Notes: generated by a model not told the origin, from the letters alone. DNA of 64,000 nt from Arthrobacter sp. Soil736 (GCF_001428005.1 NZ_LMSB01000023.1:90953-154952); one strand, 5' to 3'; shown: positions 47,387 to 56,493, numbered from the stretch's first letter. Program-made: numbers and translations.

Positions 47387-48417
47387 GAACCCAGCAGCGA
47401 GGCCGCCAGGCGGTCAAGATCCGCGGCGGCCTCGGCATGCCCGCGGTTGGCCTCAGCCACGCGCACCACCTCGCCGATCACCAGGACGGCAGGGTTGCTG
47501 CAGCCGGCGGCGGCGCTGGCAATGGTGCCCAGCTCCGCGATGGTGGTCCGCTGCCCGGGCCGGTAGCCCCGCTCGACCACGGCCATGGGCATGTCGGCGC
47601 GCATGCCGGCCCGGCGCAGGCCGGCGGCAAGGTGGTGCAGCGTGCCGATGCCCATCAGGACCACGATCGTGCCGCCCAGGCCGGCCAGGTGGGTGAGTTC
47701 CTTTTCAGTCAGCGGCGCGTGGCCGGACACCACGGTGAACATGTGGCTGACTTCGCGGTGCGTCACCGGGATACCGGCCGCGGCCGGAACCGAGATGGCA
47801 CTCGTAACGCCGGAGACCACACGGACGGGAACGCCAGCTGCGACGCAGGAGGCAACTTCCTCGCCGCCGCGGCCGAAGACGTACGGGTCCCCGCCCTTGA
47901 GGCGGACCACGTTGTTTCCGGCGAGGGCGCTCTCCACCATCAGCTTCTCGATGTCGCCCTGGCTGACCTTGTGGTGTCCCGGGCGCTTGCCCACGTCCAC
48001 GAGTTCGGCTGACGTCAGGGACGCCAGCTCCTGGTACGGCGCCAGGCGGTCGTAGAACACGACGTCGGCGTCACGCAGGGCCTTGACTGCCGCCACGGTC
48101 AGCAGTTCGGCCGTGCCCGGGCCGCCGCCGACTAGCGTGACGTGCCCGATCGGGCCGGCTGCCGGTTCGGCTGCCACCGGAATGCCGGTTGCGCGGCACC
48201 TGTCCAGCAGGGCCTCCCAGCCGGGCTGGCCGTCGTCGACTGCTGCGACGAGGAACGGGCGTTCGGGCAACGGGCCGTCGTGCCCTGCTCCCTGCGGGGT
48301 GCTGAGGCGGTAGACGACGGCGCCGGCGGCTTCGTAGCGGCGGACGGCCTGGCGGGCGGCGTGGTCCGAGCCGGTGACCAGGACCTCGCGTCCGGTGAGA
48401 TCAATGCTGAGCTGCAT
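47383..48417 (-). CDS. cobA: Uroporphyrinogen-III C-methyltransferase with vestigial N-terminal domain
   Basis: 344 residues; methylates uroporphyrinogen III twice to precorrin-2 for siroheme, the cofactor of NirB. SUMT core from about 90: VTLVGGGPGTAELLT, YDRLAP, RLKGGDPYVFGRGGEE and VVSGVTSAISVPAAAGIPVT. The first ~90 residues look like a shortened precorrin-2 dehydrogenase domain (LTGREVLVTGSDHAARQAV), too short to be the full dehydrogenase/ferrochelatase. ATG 48417 lies 2 bases after the nirB stop, so it is tightly coupled. Confidence 0.93.
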   Translation of the reverse strand: MQLSIDLTGREVLVTGSDHAARQAVRRYEAAGAVVYRLSTPQGAGHDGPLPERPFLVAAVDDGQPGWEALLDRCRATGIPVAAEPAAGPIGHVTLVGGGPGTAELLTVAAVKALRDADVVFYDRLAPYQELASLTSAELVDVGKRPGHHKVSQGDIEKLMVESALAGNNVVRLKGGDPYVFGRGGEEVASCVAAGVPVRVVSGVTSAISVPAAAGIPVTHREVSHMFTVVSGHAPLTEKELTHLAGLGGTIVVLMGIGTLHHLAAGLRRAGMRADMPMAVVERGYRPGQRTTIAELGTIASAAAGCSNPAVLVIGEVVRVAEANRGHAEAAADLDRLAASLLGS

Positions 48418-48419
48418 GC

Positions 48420-51065
48420 TTATACCTCGTTCTCATCGCGGGGCCTCATGGGGATGGAAGCGCCGATCAGGACCGGCTGCTGGCTGGCGCGTTCTTTTTC
48501 CTCTGCCGTGGCCGGGCGCATCTGGCCGCGCTCGTCCGAGACGAAGGTGATGGAGTCGTCCTTCTGGTCGGGAGCGTTGACGAAGGAGCGGAAGCGGCGC
48601 AGGCGCTCCGGATCCTTCAGCGTGTCTGCCCACTCGTCGACGTACGTGTCAACGTGCTTGGCCATGGCCGCCTCGAGCTCCTCGGCAATGCCCAGGGTGT
48701 CGTTGACCACCACGTCCTCGACGTGCTTGATGCCGCCGTCGAGCTCTTCCTGCCACCGTGCGGTGCGCTGCAGGCGGTCGGCGGTGCGGATGTAGTACAT
48801 GAAGTAGCGGTCGATGTACTTGATCAGCGTCTCGTCGTCGAGGTCCTTGGCCAGCAGCTGGGCGTGGGCCGGGGTGGCACCGCCGTTGCCGCCGACGTAC
48901 AGGTTCCAGCCGTCCGCGGTGGCGATCACGCCGACGTCCTTGCCGCGGGCCTCGGCGCATTCGCGGGCACAGCCCGAGACGCCCATTTTGAGCTTGTGCG
49001 GGCTGCGGAGGCCGCGGTAGCGCAGTTCCAGCTGGATGGCCATGGCCACCGAGTCCTGGACGCCGAAGCGGCACCAGGTGGAACCGACGCAGGACTTCAC
49101 CGTGCGCAGGCTCTTGCCGTAGGCCTGGCCGGATTCGAAGCCGGCGTCCACGAGTTCCTTCCAGATTTCCGGCAGCTGCTCCAGCCGGGCACCGAACATG
49201 TCGATCCGCTGGCCGCCGGTGATCTTGGTGTACAGGCTGTACTTCTCGGCCACGGCAGCGATGACGCCGAGCTTCTTCGGCGTGATTTCACCGCCGGCGA
49301 TGCGCGGAACCACCGAGTAGGTGCCGTCCTTCTGCATGTTGGCCAGCGCGCGGTCGTTGGTGTCCTGCAGGGTTCCGCGGCCGGCGTCGAGGACGTAGGC
49401 GCTGTTCTGGCTGGCCAGGATGTTGGCGATGGTCGGCTTGCAGATGTCGCAGCCTGCACCGGTGCCGTACTTGGCCATGATCTCTTCGAAGGAGGTCAGT
49501 TCCAGGACGCGGATCGCGTCGAACAGTTCCTGGCGGGACAGCTCGATGTGTTCGCACAGCGCCTTCGAAACTTCGACGCCGGACTTGGTCAGTTCGGTTT
49601 CCAGCAGCTTCTTAAGCATCGGCACGCAGGAGCCGCAGCTGGTTCCGGCGCGGGTGCAGCCCTTCAGCTCGCCGAGTTCCTGGACGGGAGCGTTGCCGTC
49701 GCAGGCCCCGCAGCCGTTGACGGTGTCGCGGATGGTTCCGGCCGACACGTTGTTGCAGGAACACAGGATGGCGTCGTCCGGGAGTTCGGTGTCCGGGGCG
49801 TCGCCGCCGCCGGCCGCCGTCAGGTACGCGCCGGGTTCGGCGCTGAGTTCGCGGCCCAGGAGCGGGCGCAGGCTGGTGTAGGGGGTGGCGTCGCCCACGA
49901 AGATGCCGCCCAGGAGGGTCTTGGCATCGTCGGTGGTGACGATCTTCTGGTAAACGCCGCGGGCGGGGTCAGCGTAGACGATTTCGAGGGAGTGCTCTGT
50001 CTTGGCGAACCCGTCCCCGAAGCTGGCGACGTCCACGCCCGAGAGCTTGAGCTTGGTGGCGGTGTCGAAGCCGGGGAAGGTGGCCTCGCCGCCGTGCAAG
50101 CGGTCGGCCACGATCTCTGCCATGGTGTTGGCGGGGGCAACCAGGCCGAGGCACATGCCGCCGAAGTTGGCGACCTCGCCGATGGCCCAGATTCCGTCGA
50201 CCTCGGTGGCGCAGTAGTCGTTGATGACAACGCCGCCGCGCTGGCCCAGGCTGAATAGCTGTTCTTCGCCTTCGGCTGCGCGGAAGAGTTCATCGCGCGG
50301 CCGGACGCCGATGGCGACGATCACGAGGTCAGCGTCGATAATACGGCCGTCTGCCATCAGGACACCGGTGACCTGGCCGTCGTCGTCGGACAATACTTCC
50401 GAAGGGAACACGCCGCCGTGGACTTCGAAGCCTTCGGCCTTGATGAGCCGGCCCATTGCCTGACCCGCGCCTTCATCCAGCTGTGTGGCCATTAGCCACT
50501 GCGAACCGTCGATGACGATCGGGTTGGCGCCCAGCTGCTCCGTGCCGGCGGCCGATTCGAGCCCGAGGAGGCCTCCACCGATAGTGACGGCGTTGACCTT
50601 GCGGCCGAGCTTCTCCGTGAGCGCGGTAATGGCCTCGTTGATGGCCCAGACGTCTTCGAGCGTGCGGTAGACGTGCGTGTGCTCGGCGCCGGGGATGGGC
50701 AGCCGGGCGGCATTCGAACCCGTGGCAACCACCAGGTCGTCGTAGCCATAGATGCCGCCGGCTGTGGTTTCCACCGTCTTGGCCTCGGCGTTGATCTTGA
50801 CGACGCGCTCGCCGGTCTTCAGGTTGAGTGCGTCGTGGTCCCACATGGATGCAGCGCCAAGCGTGAGGTCAACGGTGCTGTCCGTGAGGGCTTTGCTCAG
50901 TGCAACGCGATCATAGGGCAGGTGCGCTTCTTCAGTGAGGACCGTGACATGCCAGCCATCGAGGCCGCGGGCATGCATCGCGTCCGCAAAACGGTGGGCC
51001 GCGGGGCCGCCGCCGGCGACGACGATGCGGCGCGGATTCTCTGTGCTTGAAGTCTGTTCGGTCAC
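48420..51065 (-). CDS. nirB: Assimilatory nitrite reductase, large subunit
   Basis: 881 residues; six-electron reduction of nitrite to ammonium with NAD(P)H. N-terminal FAD/NAD module (VVAGGGPAAHRFADAM, IWAIGEVANFGGMCLGL), BFD-type [2Fe-2S] Cys cluster (ILCSCNNVSAGT, GCGACDGN, GTSCGSC), and siroheme/[4Fe-4S] ligands Cys659/Cys665 (CVGSTWC) and Cys699/Cys703 (GCAREC). GTG 51065 chosen for GAAAGG upstream; an in-frame ATG at 51113 would add 16 residues. Leads the nirB-cobA-HemD-like operon; divergent from nirD. Confidence 0.96.
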   Translation of the reverse strand: MTEQTSSTENPRRIVVAGGGPAAHRFADAMHARGLDGWHVTVLTEEAHLPYDRVALSKALTDSTVDLTLGAASMWDHDALNLKTGERVVKINAEAKTVETTAGGIYGYDDLVVATGSNAARLPIPGAEHTHVYRTLEDVWAINEAITALTEKLGRKVNAVTIGGGLLGLESAAGTEQLGANPIVIDGSQWLMATQLDEGAGQAMGRLIKAEGFEVHGGVFPSEVLSDDDGQVTGVLMADGRIIDADLVIVAIGVRPRDELFRAAEGEEQLFSLGQRGGVVINDYCATEVDGIWAIGEVANFGGMCLGLVAPANTMAEIVADRLHGGEATFPGFDTATKLKLSGVDVASFGDGFAKTEHSLEIVYADPARGVYQKIVTTDDAKTLLGGIFVGDATPYTSLRPLLGRELSAEPGAYLTAAGGGDAPDTELPDDAILCSCNNVSAGTIRDTVNGCGACDGNAPVQELGELKGCTRAGTSCGSCVPMLKKLLETELTKSGVEVSKALCEHIELSRQELFDAIRVLELTSFEEIMAKYGTGAGCDICKPTIANILASQNSAYVLDAGRGTLQDTNDRALANMQKDGTYSVVPRIAGGEITPKKLGVIAAVAEKYSLYTKITGGQRIDMFGARLEQLPEIWKELVDAGFESGQAYGKSLRTVKSCVGSTWCRFGVQDSVAMAIQLELRYRGLRSPHKLKMGVSGCARECAEARGKDVGVIATADGWNLYVGGNGGATPAHAQLLAKDLDDETLIKYIDRYFMYYIRTADRLQRTARWQEELDGGIKHVEDVVVNDTLGIAEELEAAMAKHVDTYVDEWADTLKDPERLRRFRSFVNAPDQKDDSITFVSDERGQMRPATAEEKERASQQPVLIGASIPMRPRDENEV

Positions 51066-51131
51066 TGTGGGCCTTTCGCATGGGCCGCAGACGGTGCTCT
51101 GCAGCTTGTCCATCCAGACTAGGCAGCCGCA

Positions 51132-51169
51132 GTTTCGCTTCAGTTTCCCTTATGTTTCGTGAACTTAAC
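51132..51169. promoter_or_regulatory. Candidate GlnR operator between nirB and nirD
   Basis: GTTTC at 51132, 51143 and 51154 and TTAAC at 51165 are spaced exactly 11 bp apart. The minus strand therefore reads GAAAC-n6-GAAAC-n6-GAAAC, close to the GlnR consensus gTnAC-n6-GaAAC. A TTCGTGA/TCACGAA palindrome (51156-51162/51177-51183) overlaps its end. Confidence 0.55.
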
Positions 51170-51358
51170 TTCTGCATCACGAACACATTTCGGGACAGGT
51201 GAGGTGTCTTTTACGTTCCGGACACATTGACTGCACGCCTCTGAAACACCTGCCGCCTAGCTTGGATATACGGCCGCACTGGCGGCTGAAGCAGGCGGAA
51301 ATACGCCTCGCAGGAACCGGCCTACCGCCGGGAAGCGGGCAAAGGGAGAGGAGCCGAC

Positions 51359-51724
51359 ATGACGGCAACACTGGAACTTGAGGATCTGGCTACCGGGCAC
51401 GCCACTGGCTGGCACCAGGTCTGCGCCGTGGATGACCTGGAGATCGCCTGGGGCGAAGCGGCACTCGTTGCCGGCCTTCAGGTGGCGCTTTTCCGCACCG
51501 CCCCCGGTGAGGTTTTCGCCGTGGCACAGGAGGACCCGGCCACGGGATCCTTCGTCATGGCACGCGGCATCCTCGGGTCACGCGGCACGCGTCCCACCAT
51601 CGCATCGCCGCTGCATAAGGAGGTCTACGACCTCGAGACCGGCGAGTGCTTCGGCAACCCCGAGCTGCGGCTGGCCACGTTCAACACGCGCGTCGCAGAT
51701 GGCGTCCTCGAGGTTGAGCTGTAG
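51359..51724 (+). CDS. nirD: Assimilatory nitrite reductase, small subunit
   Basis: 121 residues, NirD Rieske-like fold. In bacterial NirD the Fe-S ligands are often lost, and I see no CxH...CxxH pair here (IASPLHKEVYDLETGECFG). Residues LQVALFRTAPGEVFAV and the final beta strands are typical. ATG at 51359 with GGAGAGGAG upstream. Transcribed away from nirB rather than behind it, sharing the candidate GlnR operator. Confidence 0.94.
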   Translation: MTATLELEDLATGHATGWHQVCAVDDLEIAWGEAALVAGLQVALFRTAPGEVFAVAQEDPATGSFVMARGILGSRGTRPTIASPLHKEVYDLETGECFGNPELRLATFNTRVADGVLEVEL

Positions 51725-51752
51725 GACTGCCCTGATTCACTAGATCTGCAGC

Positions 51753-53492
51753 TCACAGGCCCAAGGCCTCGCGGACGTCGCCCAGCACCTGGTCCAGGGC
51801 GGCCCGCGCGGCCAGCCGGGCCTCGGGCAGTTCGGCTGCCGTTCCCACGCTCCGGATAACCTCCAGGTAGCACTTGAGCTTCGGCTCGGTGCCGCTGGGC
51901 CGGATGATCACCCGGCTGAGATCGCGGGTCAGGTAGAGCAGCCCGTCAGTCGGCGGCAGCTGTTCGCTGCCCTCGGCCAGGTCAACGAACGTTTCGACGG
52001 CGGAACCGCCGAATGATTCGGGCGGGCTCACCCGTAGCCGGTTCATCATGGCATCCAGCAGGCCCAGGTCCGCAACGCGGATGCTCAGCTGGTCGCTCGC
52101 GTGCAGCCCGTGGACCAGATATAGCTCGTCCAGGGTGTCGAAGATGGTTTTGCCGTCCGCCTTGGCCGTGGCGGCGAGTTCCGCGATCAGCACGGCAGCG
52201 GAGATGCCGTCCTTGTCCCGGACCAGGTCCGGGGCCACGCAGTAGCCCAGCGCTTCCTCGTAGCCGTACAGCAGGCCCGGCACCCGGGAAATCCACTTGA
52301 ATCCGGTCAGGGTTTCCTCGTGCGCATAGCCGGCCGCGGCCGCGATGCGTGAGAGCAGCCGCGAGGAAACGATCGAATTGGCGAATACGCCGTCGGGCCT
52401 TTCCTCACCGGTTGCGGACAGCCGCGCCACCACATGCGCCCCGAGCAGGGCGCCCACTTCATCGCCCCGGAGCATCCGCCACGCGCCCGTATCCGGGTCC
52501 TTCGCGGCGACTGCGGCGCGGTCGGCGTCGGGGTCATTGGCCAGGACGATGTCGGCGTCCGCCTGCATTGCAGCCCCGAGCGCGAGGTCAAGGGCCCCGG
52601 GTTCCTCGGGGTTGGGGAAACTGACGGTGGGGAAGTCCGGATCCGGTTCGGCCTGCTCACTGACCACCGTGACGTCAGTGAAGCCGGCAGCGTTGAGTAC
52701 CGACACCGCGGTTTCGCCGCCCACGCCGTGCATCGGCGTCAGCACGATCTTGAGGTCGCGGGCCGGAAAGAGGTCACGGTTGGCCAGGGCCGCAGTGGCT
52801 GACTCGTAGTCCCGGGCGATGCCGGCATCCAGTACCGTCCATCCGTCGCCGGCCAGCGGGATGGAATCCAGGGCGCCAACTTTGGCGATCTCCGCGGCGA
52901 TGAGGGCGTCGTACGGGGCCACGATCTGCGCGCCGCGGCCGCTTTCCTCGACCGCGTGGCGGCCCAGGTAGACCTTGTAGCCGTTGTCCTGCGGCGGGTT
53001 ATGGCTGGCCGTGACCATCACCCCGCCGTCGCAATCCAGCGCCCGCACGGCGTACGCCAGCAACGGCGTGGGCAGCGCGCCCGGCATCAGGAAGGTGTCG
53101 AATCCGGCCGCGGTGAAGATCGCGGCGGTCTCTTCGGCGAAGATGTCGGAGTTGTAGCGGGCGTCATAACCGACGACGGCGCGCGGCCGGGTTCCCGGGG
53201 ACGCCTGCGCCACCGCTCCGGCCAGGAAGCTCGCGAAGCCTGCCGCTGCGCGGCGGACCACCACACGGTTCATCCGGTTGGGCCCGGGGCCGAGGGCGGC
53301 CCGGAGGCCGGCGGTGCCGAACTCCAGCGTTCCGTTGAAACTGTCCGCCAGCTCCTGCCGCGCCGCCGGCGTGCCGCCTTCGGTGAGCTTGACGAGCTCC
53401 GTCAGCGTGGCGGCGGTTACGGGATCCGGATCCTGCGCGGCCCAGGCACGGGCGTCGTTGAGCAGCTGGAAATCGGCATCGGAAGACGTCAT
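51753..53492 (-). CDS. pmmB: Phospho-sugar mutase (phosphoglucomutase/phosphomannomutase)
   Basis: 579 residues, alpha-D-phosphohexomutase. Phosphoserine loop VMVTASHNPPQDNGYKVY, metal loop ANDPDADRAAVA, sugar-binding GVFANSIVSSRLL and phosphate-binding VIIRPSGTEPKLK are all present. ATG 53492 (MTSSDADFQLL) preferred; TAGTTT 7 bases upstream suggests a leaderless start. Order pmmB - (Rrf2) - punA - lpdA parallels Rv3303c-Rv3308. Whether it prefers glucose or mannose phosphates cannot be read here. Confidence 0.93.
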   Translation of the reverse strand: MTSSDADFQLLNDARAWAAQDPDPVTAATLTELVKLTEGGTPAARQELADSFNGTLEFGTAGLRAALGPGPNRMNRVVVRRAAAGFASFLAGAVAQASPGTRPRAVVGYDARYNSDIFAEETAAIFTAAGFDTFLMPGALPTPLLAYAVRALDCDGGVMVTASHNPPQDNGYKVYLGRHAVEESGRGAQIVAPYDALIAAEIAKVGALDSIPLAGDGWTVLDAGIARDYESATAALANRDLFPARDLKIVLTPMHGVGGETAVSVLNAAGFTDVTVVSEQAEPDPDFPTVSFPNPEEPGALDLALGAAMQADADIVLANDPDADRAAVAAKDPDTGAWRMLRGDEVGALLGAHVVARLSATGEERPDGVFANSIVSSRLLSRIAAAAGYAHEETLTGFKWISRVPGLLYGYEEALGYCVAPDLVRDKDGISAAVLIAELAATAKADGKTIFDTLDELYLVHGLHASDQLSIRVADLGLLDAMMNRLRVSPPESFGGSAVETFVDLAEGSEQLPPTDGLLYLTRDLSRVIIRPSGTEPKLKCYLEVIRSVGTAAELPEARLAARAALDQVLGDVREALGL

Positions 53493-53499
53493 AGGAACC

Positions 53500-53505
53500 A
53501 AACTA
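53500..53505 (-). promoter_or_regulatory. -10 box of pmmB (leaderless)
   Basis: Minus-strand TAGTTT ends 7 bases before the ATG of pmmB. Confidence 0.4.
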
Positions 53506-53599
53506 TCGTCAAAGCAGCGGGGAGCGGTGCCGGACGAGCCATCGGTCCGGTCACAACTTCGCAGGGCGCCGTTCCCTGACAGTACGAAATTGCCATTCC

Positions 53600-53629
53600 T
53601 TGACAGCAAAAATTCCGGACACGTACGGT
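53600..53629 (+). promoter_or_regulatory. Promoter of the Rrf2 gene (leaderless)
   Basis: Consensus -35 TTGACA (53600-53605), 18-base spacer, -10 TACGGT (53624-53629), then 6 bases to the ATG at 53636. The TTG of the -35 is the apparent upstream start of the open frame and is therefore not a start codon. Confidence 0.7.
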
Positions 53630-53635
53630 CTCGGA

Positions 53636-54121
53636 ATGAAGATGAACCAGGGCGTGGAGTGGGCGCTGCACTGCTGCGTGAACATGGCCTGGTTGCCCGG
53701 CGATGAGCCGATCAGCAGTGCGCGGCTGGCGGAGCTGTACAAGCTGCCGCCCGCCTACCTGAACAAGCAGCTCCAGGCACTGGTGCGGGCAGGTGTCCTG
53801 GACTCCGCTTCCGGCCCTAAAGGCGGATTCCAGCCGGCGCGCAGGCCGGACAGGATCACCGTGCTGGACGTCGTGCTGGCCATCGAAGGCAGGGAGATGG
53901 CCTTCCGCTGCGACGGCATCCTGAAGAACGGGCCGGGCGGGGAGATGGATGAGGACTATGCCCGGAGCTGCCTGATCTCCCAGTCCATGCGCCAGGCCGA
54001 GCTGGCCTGGCGGACCGAACTTGCCCGGCAGACCGTGGCGGGCATCGCGCAGTCCATTGAGCGGCGCTTCCCTGAGGCGCGCCCCAACACCGTCGCCCGC
54101 CTCCTGGGATCGGGCAGTTAG
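53636..54121 (+). CDS. Rrf2 family transcriptional regulator
   Basis: 161 residues from ATG 53636 (MKMNQGVEWALHCC). Winged-helix with SARLAELYKLPPAYLNKQLQ as the recognition region and GPKGGFQPARR as the wing. Cysteines at AFRCDG and ARSCLIS, plus CC at the start, do not form the close CxnCxnC Fe-S motif of IscR/NsrR, so it may not bind a cluster. Divergent from pmmB and convergent with punA (4-base overlap). Target unknown; nitrosative sensing would be speculation. Confidence 0.88.
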   Translation: MKMNQGVEWALHCCVNMAWLPGDEPISSARLAELYKLPPAYLNKQLQALVRAGVLDSASGPKGGFQPARRPDRITVLDVVLAIEGREMAFRCDGILKNGPGGEMDEDYARSCLISQSMRQAELAWRTELARQTVAGIAQSIERRFPEARPNTVARLLGSGS

Positions 54122-54936
54122 AGCCTGGCGATGATTTCCGCGAGGAGCTTGGAGATCCGCGGACCGGCGGCCTGGCCGGATTCGATCACTTCCTGGTGGC
54201 TCAGGGGCACGGGGCTGATGCCGGCGGCGAGGTTGGTGACCAGCGAAATACCGAACACCTCCATGCCCGCGTGGCGCGCGGCGATGGCCTCCAGCGCCGT
54301 GGACATGCCGACGAGGTCGGCGCCTATCCGCTTGGCGTACTGCACTTCGGCGGGGGTCTCGTAGTGGGGTCCGGTGAACTGGGCGTACACGCCCTCGTCC
54401 AGGGAAGGATCAACCTCACGGGCCAGGCCGCGGATCCGGGACGAGTAGAGATCTGTCAGATCCACGAAGGTGGCGCCTTCGAGCGGTGACGCCGCGGTGA
54501 GGTTGATGTGATCTTTGATGAGCACGGGCGTGCCCGGCGTCCAGTTTTCGTTGAGCCCGCCGCAGCCGTTCGTGACCACGAGGGTCTTGCAGCCGGCGGC
54601 GGCCGCCGTGCGCACGCCGTGGACAACCGCGCGGACGCCTTTGCCCTCGTAGTAGTGCGTGCGGGCGCCGAGCACCAGCGCACGCTTGCCTTCCCTCGTC
54701 AGGACCGAGCGGATGGTGCCCACGTGGCCCTCCACGGCCGGAGCGGAAAAGCCCGGCACTTCCGAGGCGGTGAGGGTGGCCGTGGTCTCGCCGATGAGTT
54801 CCGCGGCCTCGCCCCAGCCGGAGCCCAGGACCAGGGCGATGTCGTGCGAATCGACGCCGGTCTCGGCGGCGATGTAGTCGGCGGCGGTGCGGGCAGCCTC
54901 GAAGGGGTCAGTGTTCAGGAATTCTGTATTACTCAC
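54118..54936 (-). CDS. punA: Purine nucleoside phosphorylase
   Basis: 272 residues; phosphorolysis of inosine and guanosine. LVLGSGWGEAAELIGE (about 35-50), LGARTHYYEGKGVRAVVHGV and the PNP signature near VVTNGCGGLNENWTPGTPV and GPHYETPAEVQYAKRIGADLVGMS are seen, matching the trimeric type. GTG start 54936 with TAGCGT 6 bases upstream. Confidence 0.96.
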   Translation of the reverse strand: MSNTEFLNTDPFEAARTAADYIAAETGVDSHDIALVLGSGWGEAAELIGETTATLTASEVPGFSAPAVEGHVGTIRSVLTREGKRALVLGARTHYYEGKGVRAVVHGVRTAAAAGCKTLVVTNGCGGLNENWTPGTPVLIKDHINLTAASPLEGATFVDLTDLYSSRIRGLAREVDPSLDEGVYAQFTGPHYETPAEVQYAKRIGADLVGMSTALEAIAARHAGMEVFGISLVTNLAAGISPVPLSHQEVIESGQAAGPRISKLLAEIIARL

Positions 54937-54942
54937 TGGTAC

Positions 54943-54948
54943 ACGCTA
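54943..54948 (-). promoter_or_regulatory. -10 box of punA (leaderless)
   Basis: Minus-strand TAGCGT ends 6 bases before the GTG start. Confidence 0.45.
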
Positions 54949-55064
54949 TCGTGCGGGCGCCGGTGTGCACAGCGGAAAACGGCTGTGGAGGGCGCGCCGG
55001 CCGGGGTGCCGGAGCGGGCCCTGTTTGTTGGTGGTGCGGCAAGGATGCGAGAGAATGGTTGATT

Positions 55065-56480
55065 GTGACTATGCATCCTGATTTCAGCGCCCCCCGAATC
55101 GCGATTCTCGGCGGAGGCCCGGGCGGTTACGAAGCCGCCATGGTGGCCGCCTCCCTGGGGGCGCAAGTCACCATCATTGAGCGCGCCGGCCTCGGCGGCT
55201 CCGCCGTGCTGACCGACGTCGTGCCTTCCAAAACGCTGATCGCGACGGCGGATCTGATGACCCGCGTCGGTGAGGCGGGGGAGCTGGGAGTCAAGTTCGA
55301 CGTCGACGGCGGCGACTTCGTTCCGGTCATGCGCGCGGACCTGAAGCACATCAACGACCGCCTGCTGGGCCTCGCCCGCCAGCAGTCGAGGGATATCACG
55401 GCCGGCCTTGAGCACCAGAATGTCCGCATTCTGATCGGCTCCGGCAAGCTGGTGGACAACCACACCATCGAGGTCCTGACGGCCGACGGCACCGAAACCG
55501 TTGAGGCCGACGCCATCCTGCTGACCGTGGGCGCCCACCCGCGCGAACTGCCCACCGCCCGGCCCGACGGCCAGCGGATCCTTAACTGGGCCCAGATCTA
55601 CAACCTGGACGAGCTGCCCGAGGAACTGATCGTGGTGGGCTCCGGCGTCACCGGCGCAGAGTTCGCCTCCGCCTACAACGGCCTGGGTTCCAAGGTCACC
55701 CTGATTTCCAGCCGCGACCGCGTTCTTCCCGGCTCGGACACCGACGCCGCGGAGGTGCTGGAGGAAGTCTTCGAACGCCGCGGCGTCAAGGTGCTTGCCC
55801 GCTCCCGTGCCGAGACCGTGGAGCGCACCGAGGACGGCGTGGTGGTCACCCTGGGCGACGGCTCCCAGGTGACCGGCAGCCACTGCCTGGTCTGCGTGGG
55901 CTCCATCCCCAACACGGACGGGATCGGACTCGAGGAGGCGGGCGTGGCGCTGACCGAGAGCGGCCACATCAAGGTGGACGGCGTCTCCCGCACCACCGCC
56001 CCCAACATCTACGCCGCCGGCGACTGCACCGGCGTCCTCGCGCTCGCGTCCGTTGCGGCCATGCAGGGCAGGATCGCCATTGCGCACTTCCTGGGTGACG
56101 GCGTGACTCCCATCAAGCTGCACCAGGTGGCGTCCAACATCTTCACGTCGCCGGAAATCGCGTCCGTGGGCGTGTCCGAGGCCGAGATCGACTCCGGCAA
56201 GTACCAGGGCGACATCGTCAAGCTCTCCCTGAAGAGCAATGCCCGCGCCAAGATGCGCAACCACAAGGACGGCTTCGTCAAGATCTTCGCCCGCAAGGGA
56301 TCGGGCACCGTGATCGGCGGCGTCGTGGTGGGACCGAACGCGTCCGAGCTGATTTTCGCGATTTCCATCGCGGTGACCCAGAAGCTTCACGTCGACGACG
56401 TCGCCAGCACATTCACCGTGTACCCGTCACTGAGCGGCTCCATCTCCGAAGCGGCAAGGCGCCTGCACGTCCACATGTAG
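55065..56480 (+). CDS. lpdA: LpdA-like NAD(P)H-quinone dehydrogenase
   Basis: 471 residues, pyridine nucleotide-disulfide oxidoreductase fold. FAD motif IAILGGGPGGYEAAMVAASL, NAD motif LIVVGSGVTGAEFASAYNGLG, NIYAAGDCTGVLALASVA and dimer domain are clear. The usual CxxxxC redox pair is replaced by LGGSAVLTDVVPSKTL, as in M. tuberculosis LpdA (Rv3303c), so it is not a classical lipoamide dehydrogenase. GTG 55065 or ATG 55071 could start. Confidence 0.92.
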   Translation: MTMHPDFSAPRIAILGGGPGGYEAAMVAASLGAQVTIIERAGLGGSAVLTDVVPSKTLIATADLMTRVGEAGELGVKFDVDGGDFVPVMRADLKHINDRLLGLARQQSRDITAGLEHQNVRILIGSGKLVDNHTIEVLTADGTETVEADAILLTVGAHPRELPTARPDGQRILNWAQIYNLDELPEELIVVGSGVTGAEFASAYNGLGSKVTLISSRDRVLPGSDTDAAEVLEEVFERRGVKVLARSRAETVERTEDGVVVTLGDGSQVTGSHCLVCVGSIPNTDGIGLEEAGVALTESGHIKVDGVSRTTAPNIYAAGDCTGVLALASVAAMQGRIAIAHFLGDGVTPIKLHQVASNIFTSPEIASVGVSEAEIDSGKYQGDIVKLSLKSNARAKMRNHKDGFVKIFARKGSGTVIGGVVVGPNASELIFAISIAVTQKLHVDDVASTFTVYPSLSGSISEAARRLHVHM

Positions 56481-56493
56481 GGGAGTGCCGGTC

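Noticed and set aside
48654-50258. 534-codon open frame antisense to nirB
   Set aside because: Shadow of nirB codon bias; no recognisable domain or start signal.
53600-53635. Upstream TTG start for the Rrf2 gene
   Set aside because: That TTG is the first half of a consensus -35 TTGACA with a matching -10, placing transcription start at the ATG 53636.
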